64,000 nt of DNA from Tubiluchus corallicola (taxonomy: Eukaryota > Priapulida > Priapulimorpha > Priapulimorphida > Tubiluchidae): positions 1 through 64,000 of the forward strand of contig JAQGDQ010000940.1 of the NCBI GenBank assembly GCA_030141605.1, written 5' to 3'. The translations under genes were made by a program, and so were the position numbers. The notes beneath the pieces are model-generated. The model made no database searches and was not told the origin of the DNA. It saw nothing but the letters and a program-made list of their open reading frames with translations. Numbering within the stretch: position 1 is the first letter of the stretch; each line of letters begins with the position of its first letter. This document shows, one piece after another, positions 35,307 through 47,208 of this stretch.

Positions 35307-38300
35307 CTAGAAGTAAATAAATCATAATGACAATAAATAAAATTAATAACTCTGCATAGTAATAGTAATTTATTATTGGCAGATAAAGCATATCTTGTCA
35401 AGCAACTTTTAACTTATAAATCATGGAATAAACTGAAATTTGAAATGTACAAAATTAGAAGTTTTGTGAACTTACCTCCAGTCCGTGACTTGTTAGCAGG
35501 AGGCGGTGTTGGTATTTCTTTGCCAACTAAAATACAAAAAACTTGTTTGATGCTAAAAGTTAGCCAAATCTGACGGGTTTGACAAACGGTAGTACAAGAT
35601 TTTTGCTTGTGAGTGAATTACTCTGTTCAGTACACAACATATACTGTAGTACACAAATAATGCCTAATTTGAAGTCAATGGGGATTCGTAACCATGAGGG
35701 TTGTTATCACTAACACTATTTCCTGTTTCTGGTGACCACAAGAAGCTTTATTATAAACCACAAGAAGTTCCAATATATGTGAATGATTACTAGTAAGACT
35801 AAATACACACAGGCATGCAGACCAGACTCAAGTAAGCATCACTTGACAATTCTTAAAAACAATAAATATGCAACATCAATTATTCCCATAATTATGTGTA
35901 AGTAAATGTCACTAAGTGATCACATTTCCCTACTGTCTAGCATGAATGCAAGTTCCATAGGTTTCATAATAACTTCATGTGATGCCGACTATGAATCCAT
36001 TACTGACTGGTCATGTGACACTGTTTTTACAAATTACAAAATTTGTTTAACTTGTCAACGGGCATAGACAATATTTTACCTGTTATGAAACAAATCTATT
36101 TTCTGTCTCATGGCACTATTTTGATGAATTGTACAGTTTATTAGAAAGCTGGTGTATAATAAACATAATAAAATGCTTCATCTATCATGGTGAAATAACA
36201 TAGCAATGAATATTTTCTTTAGATTTAGTTTTTAAATTCTTTTTCCATTGACAAGTGTTATGCACTTGGTTAAATTGTTTACTATTTGCAAACAATTTAA
36301 TTAACCTGAATTGTTTACTATTTGCAAACAATTTAATTAACCTGTTTGCACAGTTTAAAAGATCACCATAACAAGTTAAATTTGCAGTCTTGGTGGCATA
36401 ATTTTCAGTGCTGCAATAAACAATTTGTCAAGCTACGTACCTTCTAACGTTACAAACTCATATACATCACTGGAAACCTTTCCATATTTATTTTCTGCAT
36501 AAATCATTACTTGATATGGTGTTGTGGCAGCTAAATCAGTGAGTTGATAGGCTGAGTCATGGAAAGCACCTTTGCTACTGCTTCCTGGAATTTCTAGTTC
36601 TAACCACTCATCCTCCGCTAGCGTACTGTTGGGCTACAAAAAACCGATCATTAAAATGCCTTTGTACAGAAGTCTGGTTGTTTTAAATACATTAATATTA
36701 TATACAACAACTAACAATTAGCAATATATGAACTGGATAAAATAAGAATACTTGTTTTTTTAACCTACCCCATTATCTCTGTACTTGATTTTATAGTTTT
36801 TAATAGGCGAGTATGACTTTGTTGACCATCGCAGTAATATCGTATCATCTTTGAATGCAGCACTGCCCTCTTCATCAAACTCTATGAAGTCTGGTTCCGC
36901 TGAAAACATATTATTCAGTTCAGCAGATTTATTTCCTTGGTAGATGAACAACTACAGCAAAACTGTAAAACTTAGTTAGCTACAGGTGTTTTTACATAAC
37001 TAGAACCTCAGCAATGATGATGCTGTAAGTCCTGTGACTCTCATACTTGCACCATGAGGATCTTGGCATTTGACGCAAGATTATTCTTTTTGGCCAAATT
37101 TTGTTCATAAATTCTTGTAGACAATAAAGGTATGCAAAAGCACTTGTTTTCCAGTTGTGTCTCCTGGTCAAACAAGATCAAAGAATTTTGTACTGCAAGT
37201 TTCATACAGCTGCATTTTTGGTCATATTTGGCAATTTTTACCTTTGCCCCAGGGCCACCGAATGTCATCAGCCAAAATTTCTCACCTATCATCTAGCACC
37301 TACACTTGATATTTTGTGGGACAAAACCTGCTTTTATAATACTATGGTTGCAATTGTTCAAAGCTGGGTCCTCCTTCCCTGAGTAGGGAATAATACATTT
37401 TTGTCATAGCTGGTTGCCAAAAAGTGATGGTAGTTGTAATTCCTTGCATTGAACTAACTCAGAATTCCCCACTGTGCAGCTGTTGAGGTTTCTACCTGTT
37501 TACCCTGCTCTAGATATGTCCTCCTGATGACCTTTGGCATTGATCAACATCTTGTCCCAAAGTTACCCCATACCAAAAATCTCAAGACTACTCCAAGTAG
37601 GACTGGTATAACTGGCTTGAGCCCATATTCTGAGCAATGTTGCACGATGACATAAGATCCTCAGACTTTAAAAGTCAGGGGGGTAAATGTGAATTCAACT
37701 AATTTTTTAATAACACAAGCCACAAAAGAAACACAGAATTACATAAACTATACAGTCGTACCTGAGAGTTGTACAACAGCTTCACTTTTTCCATGTTTGT
37801 TTTCGCCAATACATGTGTAAGCAACAATGTCTTTCTCCGTTATTTCTTTAATAACAAGGACATGTGTTGTGACTGGCCCTTCTTTCTCTTCTATTTCCAT
37901 GCTTATTCTACGAATGATACAGAATCAAAGCTAAACTTTTTATTTATTTTTTTTATCCTAAATTATGAAAGCATTTTCTAAACTTTACTTAAAATAACTA
38001 TTTAATTATCTTTACTACAACAATCACCTATTATCAGCTTTAATTTCAGTTAGGCCATCGTCTGTTGATGAACCACGCACCCATCGCACCTCAGCATGTG
38101 GATTTGACTCAATTACACACAAAATTTCAACATTTACACCTTCTCCAGTGTGAATAGATTCCTCTGGCATGTTAACTTCGGGTTTAACTGAAAGTGAAAT
38201 TTAATAACAACCATGAAATTCTGCAGGAAAAACATACTCAAAATGTATATACATTATAATGGAAAATACAGAGATCAGTTGGCCACTAGAATTAAGGAAG

Positions 38301-41300
38301 ACAAACAAATTACTTGAGTCACATGAAAAAGGAACAGATTATTGTCAATATTGTGCAAAATGGAAAGCAAGTTGCAGATATGCATGTCATGGCAGATGAA
38401 ATATCTAACGCTTAGTGTCACTTACACTCAACGTCAACTGTCACTTCATCTGTTGATGGGCTACCGAAAGAGCTTGTGGCAGTACACACATATACACCTT
38501 TAGCATCCCTGCCGACATTTTCTATTGTGAGCTCTTCCCCTTGATATTCTGTTGCTCCGTCTAACATCACTGAACTTTCCTATTTACAAGAAAAAATTAA
38601 GTTTATTTGCAGAAACATGTATTTCCGTATCAATTGAACAGCAATTTTTTAATTTTTAACATATATTATAAAACTTCAAGATCTAAGTACTATGAATGTT
38701 CAAAATGCTACGCTGACGCGGAAGTAGTATTGTTATTAAGAGTCACCAACTTGACAAAAATTTTTTTATTATATTATACTGTTCAAATAATCAAGTTCCA
38801 GGCAACACTACTTTGACACACAACTATTATTTGGCCCACGACAATCAGAATTATCAGTAATTATGCCTACAGATAAGCTTGCATACCCAGCACACTATAC
38901 ATTCTCAAAAGAACTGAGTTAAATTAAAGTCAACAAAAACAAACTAATAAGGATAATACGTGTTTTTCAAAGCATTAGATGGAAGCACAAGCAGCAAAGT
39001 CACCAACTGGAAAATCTATAGATACTGGTTAAGTTGAATTACCTCAGAAAAAACACATTTAACCGTACACAAACAAATGTCAGGTATGTAATTACACCAC
39101 AATAGGTATTTTTCCAGATACATCTCTGGATCAGTTACAATTTCGCAAACAATAACTGAAAAAGTTTCAGGCTCTAGTTGCCCTAACAAACTGCGATAGC
39201 GTAGGAAAAGCGATATGATAGAACACAGCTAGGTACAAAAAAGTTACAAACCTTAGATTTATCAATAACCTCAATAGGTTTCTTCTTAGCATCCTACCAG
39301 GGATATTAGCAAAAATGAATAGTCAGATAAGAAAACAAATAGAGAAAATAAACTGTAAAAAATAAAATGGCTAGTTGAAAAAGAAATACTATATATTGGA
39401 CAGAAACTTTGAACATTATTTTACGTAGTAGCATGAAATGCCACAGCTTAAAATTGACCAGTGTTTGAATGAACTCCTTTATTGTCAGTGAATCTGGATA
39501 GGCTATTCTTGTTCAGTGCTCACTCTAGACGGTCTCATTTTATCATACTCACTTTAGGTTTACCTCATTGACAGAAAAAGTGCTAACACATTTCTGCCAG
39601 TTCAGTTGCATAAACTTTAATTGTCCTCTATAGACAACCACAGTGAGTAGGCCCTGCCATTGAATGTACATGTAGTGTTATCTTTTTGTATGCTTCTTAC
39701 AAAGCTCTGTAATTTATCATAAAGGTAATAGTAAGATATTAAACATTGTTACCTCATCATCTTCATCCTGCTCTTCCAAAAACAAAGCTTCAGCAGATTT
39801 GCGAGTCCCGTGAGGAAATGCACGACCATCCTGAAACAGCATTTTTTCTAAATGAAATTCAATAAAAATGCCTTTCATTGAATCAGTACAAGTTGCAACT
39901 GTATGCTCACAAGATCTATGTGTATAATAATTACCTTTCTTGTCCAAAACATTGTTGGTGCAGGATTACCATCACCATCACATACAATGTTCAATGTTCG
40001 TCCCTCCTTGACACTGACAGTATCTTCCTCAATTGTTGCAGTAGGAGCATCTGCAAATTACATACAATTCTTAGGTGTTAAATTGTATGACAGTTACATA
40101 TAATAAAATACATATGTGTGCTCGCAAACCAAAACCGTCGATAAGTCGGCATAGTTAAAACTGTGTTATGGTGCTTCAAAGCAGAATGCACTCAAAATTT
40201 GATAAAATGTCAATTTCTTGTTTTTTTATAAAAACAAACGCTAAGTTTATTAGCATCAAATTATTAAAAAAATTTCACCAAGTACTAAAAATCTAATTTT
40301 ACAACCCCGTACCTACTTTTCTGGCTAGATACTAGTACTGCAATTGTAAAAAAACTTATATTTTCAAACTCAGATTTGGGGAAGCAATCATTTTGCTTCG
40401 GGGTTTTTTTTTGTTGCCAAGCCCACATCTTCTTTGGGAAAAGCCATCTACTTGATTTAAACATAACTTCAATGTGTTCTTGTAAAGTCCATAGCAACTA
40501 ACATTTCTGCAGTTGCTAAGTGTTTTGTAAAACGTGATTTTGAAAATTTTGAAGAAAAAATTCATTTAATTGTTAACTTTCCCAGTCAAATCATGTTAAA
40601 GTCAATTTTTCTAATAAGACAACTAAACAGTAGTCACATATCTAACTGTATTTGTAAAATTGCAGTAGGTTTTACATTTCAATTTTGTATATGGTGTAGG
40701 TACTTAATTAGTACAAATTACTTAAACTGCTTTTTGAATTGCTTTAATATAGACCTACTGGTCTATTTAACTTACATCGAACATCAACAGTTGTTTTCTG
40801 TTGTAATTTGGCTCTGTTTATGCTGCATAAATAAACCCCTTGATCTTCCTGCATCACATTTTTCACTGTGAGTGACCAGTCTCCGGACTCTACGTCTCCA
40901 AGACTGAATTTTGATTTTTCCACAAATATTGCCTTTCCTACAGAAACAATTGTGCTTGATCCAAGTTGTTGTCTTCGCCATGCCACTTGATCTCTTCCTG
41001 AAAAAAACCCAAGCAAGTATAAATATAACCTCTGATTTTTCAAAAAATATGTGAAATTCATTGTCCAAAGGTTCCATTACAATAACTAGCTATAGCTACC
41101 ACATGCATATGTAGTTTGACCTATTTCAGAACATAATCTATAAGTGGCAGACCATTTTTACAAGTTCCTTAATTTTGATTGACTTGAAGATACAAACCAG
41201 TGAGAATTCAACTCGTTCAGTGAGTGAAAGATGATATACGATGTTTAATCGTATAATAAACCTTTTATTTCTTCGAAATCACTGGTCCGTAACATAAATA

Positions 41301-42426
41301 TGCGTCTTTATAATAACTTCTGTAAGATTTACTCGCAGCTGAACACCAATAAAACAATTATACAACACAAAAATGACACTGAAATGGTGAATTAGTTACT
41401 GATCGTCTGATCTCAACGACATTACTTTCTCCAAGTTACAAAGCATGTTAAAGTGTGGGCGGATGGCGTGACAGGTATCATTTCGGACTCAGTAAGGGCT
41501 TCACAAAAATCTATCCCAGTTTTAGGCATGGTGAAACTAAATCGAAAATCATAAATGTTAAGTTGGCTTCGGTTATAGTTACATGATCATTGCTGGTTAC
41601 ACAAAACTGTTCCAGGGCTCTCTCAGTTTCAAATACAAACCTGCGTTAAGTTTCTTTCATTAATTGTTTCACACCACCATATCAATTGCCTTTGCCTAAA
41701 TAATCAAACAATCTTTTTCTGTTTAACACAGCAGCCATTGCTGAAACATTACATTTCAAGTGAAACAGCCAACACCATTAATTTAGAATTAATCTAGTTT
41801 CTAACTGTTAAAAAATTCTCAATAGCTGCTGGGTCATTTTAGCTGTATTAAATTACATTGTGTTTTCCTTATAAACGCCCTGACCCTGTCAGATGCTAAA
41901 AGGTCTATCACAGCTGTGGAACCCAATCAACTTGCTACAACCCGGTTGTGAGTTTTTCAAATGGCTCTTCAAATTTATGGCTTGGCAGCTTCTCTCGCAA
42001 CTTGTTACAACATGTGAACGGCTTGGCAACTTCTCTCAGAGAGAACTTGTGCAACAAGTTGCGAGAAGAGTCTATGTCTGAATACGCCATAAGACTCTTG
42101 AAGCCAAAACACAGATGCAGAAATTGTTGTGCATTGACAGTTCAATTTCATATGATACGTTCAGGATGAAAATTGTGATTTGTGTTGAGGTATTATTGGT
42201 GCCTATTATTTATGATATCCTAATTATATTGCACTATGAATCATTAGCTCTCCTTGTAAGCGTGTCATGTAGGCCTTTTTCTAACACTTTTCTAAGAGAA
42301 AATGCTTACCTAGATTTCCAACTATGCACTCTATCACTAGGTCCTCTCCTTGATTAACCTCGACTGTGCCTCCTGTACTGATGAACATAGGAGTGGCCCT
42401 CTTTTGCATGGGTACAGGTGTCACTA
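35227..42426 (-). CDS. GPI-anchored Ig/FN3 cell-adhesion protein, 12 exons seen, 5' end missing
   Basis: Exons, 5' to 3' (high to low coordinates): 42426-42310, 40997-40776, 40050-39935, 39830-39753, 39293-39252, 38579-38426, 38187-38028, 37907-37762, 36899-36769, 36633-36441, 35526-35476, 35306-35227. Every intron is GT/AG and every phase closes, giving 495 residues. Ig1: exons 1-2 (LVIECIV, VAWRR, GVYLCSI). Ig2: exons 3-6 (LNIVC, MFWTRK, GVYVCTA). Ig3: exons 7-8 (VEILC, VRWVRG, VAYTCIG). One FN3: exons 9-10 (ILLRWSTKS, TPYQVMIYAENKYG). A Pro-rich linker and a GPI-type tail follow. Drosophila Klingon and Wrapper have this architecture, which suggests an extracellular adhesion role in neurons or glia. 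The signal-peptide exon was not found; it should lie above 42426 and end with one leftover base. Confidence 0.88.
35527..36440 (-). other. Intron between FN3 and the Pro-rich linker exon
   Basis: 914 bases, donor GAAG|gtacgt, acceptor tgtattttag. It contains a 36-base perfect tandem duplication (36274-36345) of a unit that is itself palindromic in part (TTGTTTACTATTTGCAAACAA). Confidence 0.75.
36274..36345. repeat. Two-copy 36-base tandem duplication
   Basis: AATTGTTTACTATTTGCAAA continuing to ATTAACCTG occurs twice in direct succession without differences, so it is a recent duplication. Confidence 0.85.
36900..37761 (-). other. Intron between Ig3 and FN3
   Basis: 862 bases, donor TCAG|gtacga, acceptor tgttttcag, phase 1. 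The part 37440-37640 is less AT-rich than its neighbours and may be an old repeat; no family is recognised. Confidence 0.7.
38580..39251 (-). other. Intron after the micro-exon
   Basis: 672 bases, donor gtttgt, acceptor cttgtaaatag. AT-rich, with no element recognised. Confidence 0.7.
39252..39293 (-). CDS. 42-base micro-exon in the Ig2 loop
   Basis: Encodes DAKKKPIEVIDKSK. The acceptor is ccctggtag and the donor is AAG|gtttgt, both weaker than at neighbouring exons, as expected of a regulated exon. It is phase 0/0. It is short enough to be missed by gene finders. Confidence 0.65.
39294..39752 (-). other. Intron before the micro-exon
   Basis: 459 bases, donor GAG|gtaaca, acceptor ccctggtag. 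No element recognised. Confidence 0.7.
39753..39830 (-). CDS. Phase 0/0 exon in the Ig2 loop (26 codons)
   Basis: Flanked by gctgtttcag and gtaaca. It encodes DGRAFPHGTRKSAEALF plus the acidic LEEQDEDDE. It is 78 bases and begins and ends between codons, so skipping keeps the frame. It falls between the Trp strand and the strand leading to the second Cys of Ig2. Confidence 0.8.
40051..40775 (-). other. Intron between Ig1 and Ig2
   Basis: 725 bases, donor CGAT|gtaagt, acceptor tgtaatttgcag, phase 1. No element recognised. Confidence 0.75.
40998..42309 (-). other. Intron between the two Ig1 exons
   Basis: 1312 bases, donor CTAG|gtaagc, acceptor gggtttttttcag, phase 1. It contains CAACTTGTTGC/TTGCAACAAGTTG-like inverted words near 41931-42065. 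No exon is seen. Confidence 0.75.
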
Positions 42427-44086
42427 CTGAAATAAAAGCATTTGAAGAATTACATTGTTACACAATGTACATAACATTGGTAATAAAGAACTTTAAATTA
42501 AAGTTACAAACTGCATGTTTCTTTATGTTTTTGTATCGAGGATAATAACAATGTGGTATCGATGTTCAGGAAATGTAACAAGAAAAATTTTAAGAACATT
42601 TCCATAAAAGTGACGCTAAAGGGCGCTTAGTATGACAGACTTGCCATCAGCAAGATATTGCGCAGTTAACTTCAAGCCAGACCCACCAGACTAACTATAC
42701 GATTTTGCAATTCTTGAAGTGACAGATAGCCTGGGGTACTGAACCAGATGTGGCTACAGCACTCTATTTATCAGTAAAGAAAGTCAGCGCTAAGATATTT
42801 TCGAACACAAAACACAATATGCATCATTTATATGCATCTGTGTTTTTTCAATATGTTTTCAGCCACTGCCACTACGATGACATACGCCAGTAACCGTCAT
42901 TAATTGTTATGGTCACTTTGTCTGAATAATGTAAACGATTGTTTCGTTGAATCGCTTGGAGAGTTATACACAGAAATGGCACAGATTATCCTCTGCGCTT
43001 GGCCAAAATTGCGAGAATCTTTGATAAACTGACATCGCGTTAAGTAATTCTTCTATACTCTCGTAAGATAAGCATGTCCTGCACAATGGTGTGGAGCATT
43101 CGAACCCTGTCTCATTGAATGAAACTGGCCACTGTCTTTGAATACTTTAAAATGGGAAAATAACAGTAAAGAAGTCGTCAACGTCAACATTATGAAGCAT
43201 CAGCCACTTTCCATTTCCGTTTCAATCTAGCAGTTAGAATCTGGTACGTTTAGATAGAAAAGACTACGTTCAAGTCAAGTTGCTGAAGAATAAAATTTAA
43301 TTTTGTCTGTTAAACGTTATTAAAACAAAAATTAATACTGAGTTGTAGCTTCATTCGACGTACGACAGGCTGAAAATTTTTCACGTACTTTTGACAGTTT
43401 TTCAGCTCTCACGAGATTAACAGTTTGTATCAGTTTTGCAAGTGTATATAATTTACGACGTACTTAATTTAGTATAAACGCAGTTTGGGCAGGCTTAGCC
43501 CATTCTCCGAGGGGGGGGGGTGTTCGCGAGAAAATCGTTGGGGTACATTCTGCGTTGCCAACTATCATTGAACTGTGGGAATAATGTAGGCCTGGAATTT
43601 GTGATTACACAGTGTGTAAGTCCCTCTGTTGCTGTTTACAGCACATTTAGCAAAGTTATAAATCCTTACTATGTAAAATGTATTCACCTTCCTGGAATAA
43701 TATCGTTATTCCTTAGATTCGTTTTATTCAGGCACCTAGTGGGGGCTCGATCTGCGTTAAAACTTGGAGCTTCGCCGCTGCTAGTTTTATTGAGCCACTG
43801 CTATTGGATTTGTAGTAGGCCTACTCGATTTTGTACATTTTCAGCCGTGGGAATCAACGGACATCTGTATGTGTTAATCAAACAGAAAAGGTTTGACTAA
43901 AGAAAAGAAACGCTAAATGTCTAGTGATTTATGGCGAGTATGGAGAAGAAATCGGCATTGAGAATACAAGCTTTTTTCTCAGTACAAGGATTTTGAGTCT
44001 GTGAGATACCTGACTTGATTTCTCACTGAATTTACTGGGACTTAATTTAATGGCATAACAGGATATAGGTTTGCTATGTTGTTTTA

Positions 44087-44089
<3 letters not shown>
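42427..44089. other. Upstream intron or flank of the Ig/FN3 gene
   Basis: No coding exon found. It includes a run of ten G near 43510. A signal-peptide exon was looked for here on the minus strand and not seen. Confidence 0.5.

Positions 44090-44120
<31 letters not shown>
44090..44120. repeat. (TA)n microsatellite
   Basis: An uninterrupted TA run of about 30 bases. Confidence 0.95.
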
Positions 44121-44121
<1 letters not shown>

Positions 44122-46372
44122 TGAAGAAGATTCTGGAAGCACCACTTTTTGTCACTTTGCCACAACTAGTTTCATATGTTTATTATAAACATCAGGTGGA
44201 TTAATGATCTAATCAAAGATATACATTTATGTATGATCTCCATGACTACAATGAATACAATTAAAATGTTTACACATAGCTTTCATTTTAGTCCAGTTGA
44301 TCACACCTCTATATATATTTTCAAGCATTGTGTGTGCTAAACAGTAAACTTTGACCATGCCTGGAAGTAAATGAACCATCAACTCGATGGTATTAATACT
44401 GCATAGGTTTTCGGTGCTGTAATAAAGTTTTAAATGAGATTTCAGTTACACAGTTACACGTAATCGCAAAAACATTTGGCGCATCTGCAAAAAACAACTG
44501 AGAGATATTGAGTGCTTGAAGCTTGAATGAAAACAGTTTGGATAGACGGAGGAAAATCCGTTTTGTTTCCTGCTTTATCACTTGCAGTTCTTCAGGACAC
44601 TTCCTTCGTTTATGAAATGAAGCATACTGAATGCACTATTAGCCTATACTAACAATAACTAATCGATAAAATAGTTTCAAGTAAATTTTAGATCATCAAT
44701 GACTTGTTTCATGCGCAGAGTTCAATGCTTCTAATGAAACTGCGTTTTACTGTTAGGGAAAATCCACCGACCTGGAACACATAATAATTAGATACAAATT
44801 TAGTCGGAGAATAATTTTTAAGGATAATGCCCAAGGACAAAATAAATTAAATGCCAGTGGTGATATAAACACCACAAGATAGAGACATACGTATTTAAAC
44901 CAAATTGCAGAAACAAGGCTACGTAACCGCAACAGGACAACATCCTAGTTTATAATTGGTGCCAGCTTGATACACATCATAGTGGTCATGCCAAACTCCA
45001 ACATGATTTGTTTTTAAGTTCTTACACTTTTTACCGAGCCGCGTCGTTTAGAGTAACACAAACAAAACATGCTGGCGTAAAACGTATACACGTAAGGTAT
45101 CAAATCTCATCACTTCTGGATTCCAACAAAAAACCTAACTGAAGTTTGTAAAGTGGGTTAAATAATCCTGTAAAGCTGTACCTTACCACGCGAAACCTGG
45201 ATAGCTTCTACAATATAACTTGTGTTTTTAGTATACAGTTTATGGTTATGGTTTGCACATAATTATATAATTTCCAAAGTTTGTGGTTATGGTTTGCAGA
45301 TAATTATATAATTTCCACATAATTATAGCCTTCACGAGATACACATTGTATTCACATGCAGAGCATCATAAGAAGTTTTATATCTTTCTTATTTCAAAAA
45401 TTTGTTCTGGAATAAAATTTTGAATAGTTTTTGGGTAAAATATTAAAAAAACGAAATTTTTGCTTTAGAAAATTCAACATTCATAAAGAGAAAATTAAGT
45501 CCATTAGAGTCCATTTTTCCTCTGATTTTTATCTACAGAATTCTTTACCAGAAATTTATTGTCCTAGAAGCTATATTTTCATTTGATTCCAGAAGAATAC
45601 CAGCATATACGTATGTATGTAATTTACTGACCAACAAAGTTATAATAAGGTTACAAATTGCAGGATACATTCTATTACTTGCAAATTGTTTACGTGTCAC
45701 CCACCCTCTTACCTTGAGTGGCTAATGGCCTTCTTTGGGTCGATTTGTATAAAAACGGATGTAAATAAATATTTTTGGTCACCTCGTATGAGCAAGCAAG
45801 TGTAAACTCTGCTTGTTTGCAAGATGATGATTGGTATTGGTACACGGAAACTGTCAGCAGTCAACACTGCTGGAGCCGTCAAAGCGGTTCACAAGTGATT
45901 GCGAGCTTGCTGAGATACGCGGAAAAAACACCAAGAAATATTTTGCTGCAGAAAAACTGATTGAAAAACCATGTTTCGTTTATATAATATTTTAATCGAC
46001 GCCCGTCGTGGAACAGCTTGTCTTGATTAAAGAAGCTGGAATAGTTTCGCGCTTACGAGATCATTAACCTCCAAATAATTCAGCAACCACCTAAGATAAA
46101 GGATGTACGTTCTAATCTAATCTGTGGTAAAAACAGCAGCAAAATATCCTTGGCTTCACTGACTGCTTAGTGGTGAGACTTCTTGGCCTGTCAGTCGCTC
46201 ATTTTTTACAAGCTAGTGAATTCTCCGCCTATCAGTTCATTTGAAAAAACGTTTCAACACAACAACAACTAAACCAGTGTTTTCCCAAATAAACCTCAGC
46301 CATAACTTGGCAAGCATTGCTGTATAAGAGGATAATTTAGGATTAATCCAAGCCAAGTTTATTACAGGCACA
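44121..46372. other. Non-coding AT-rich DNA
   Basis: No exon supported. It contains a two-copy tandem duplication of about 47 bases near 45236-45325 (TTATGGTTTGCACATAATTA / TTATGGTTTGCAGATAATTA). Confidence 0.55.
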
Positions 46373-46440
46373 TAAAAACATTTATAGTTAAAAACAACGC
46401 AACTTTATTAAAAACTTTTACATGAAAAAGTTAAAATCAT

Positions 46441-46480
46441 GCCAAACGTTTCGACTAGCTGCTGCTGTCATCATCAGTGG
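46441..46480 (-). other. Hammerhead-like motif (CTGATGA...GAAAC)
   Basis: On the minus strand, CTGATGA (46477-46471) is followed by a short GAC/GTC stem and GAAAC (46452-46448), and further on by AATAAAGTTG. This resembles the ribozyme-like core reported in Penelope-like retroelements. I could not complete stems I and III or find a cleavage triplet, so it may be degenerate or coincidental. Confidence 0.25.
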
Positions 46481-46526
46481 TAAATTTACAAACATACAAG
46501 CAGTTTACATAGGCAGGACCTATTAT

Positions 46527-46806
46527 GCACTAATTAAGTATTTAACAGAAGCCAAATAAATAATAGTTAAATAGGCTAGTAAAGAAATTGATACAGTAAC
46601 TTATGCACTAATTATGTATTTATAAAAGACAAATACGTAATGAATAAGCAGACCAGTAGAAAAGAAACTGATACAGTAAATTATGCACTAATTAAGTAGT
46701 TAACAGAAGCCAAATAGGTAACGAATAAACAGACCAGTAAAGAAATTGATACAGCAACTTAAACACTAATCAGGTAGACCTGAAGAAAAGAAATTGATAC
46801 AGTAAC
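46527..46806. repeat. ~78-base tandem repeat, about 3.5 copies
   Basis: Units start TATGCACTAATTA and end AAAGAAATTGATACAGTAACT, at about 46527, 46606, 46681 and a shortened one at 46760. They differ by several substitutions. Confidence 0.8.
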
Positions 46807-47208
46807 AAGTTAAAGGAATTGAACTGCTTTGTACATTAAAAGAAGGGTCATTATGGTACATAGATAAACTTTCTTTGATTAATGAGTCCCAGACTCCCAG
46901 TTATTTGTACCTCTTATTATTTACAGATTTCAGTGCAGCAGCTGCAATGTTGCTTACCATGGCAAAATATCCAAACACTTTAAACTAAGTAAGAACTGGT
47001 GTTGTGAACATTTGGGTATTTCTTCTAGAGCTGGCAAAAAATTAAAAATTCTCCTCAATCAAGCATATTTGTGCTTCTGGACACAAAGCTTATTTTAATA
47101 AATTCAGCATTGTGACCAGAGTTACAAATAACTGGGACTTATTAATAACAGAAAGTTTATCTTAATGTAAAAGTTTTTAATAAAGTTGTGTTGTTTTTAA
47201 TTATAATT

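Larger units (their letters stand above)
46373..47208. mobile_element. Inverted-repeat element with internal tandem repeats
   Basis: Left arm 46373-46423 and right arm 47165-47208 are inverted copies sharing AACTTTATTAAAAACTTTTA and its flanks. A second inverted pair, 46860-46912 with 47125-47168 (AGATAAACTTTCT and CCCAGTTATTTGTA), continues the palindrome inwards. The left half carries extra sequence with about 3.5 tandem units of ~78 bases (46527-46806). No coding frame. A related, shorter copy lies at 52531-52615. The family is unidentified; a foldback element or a partial Penelope-like element are both possible. Confidence 0.6.
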
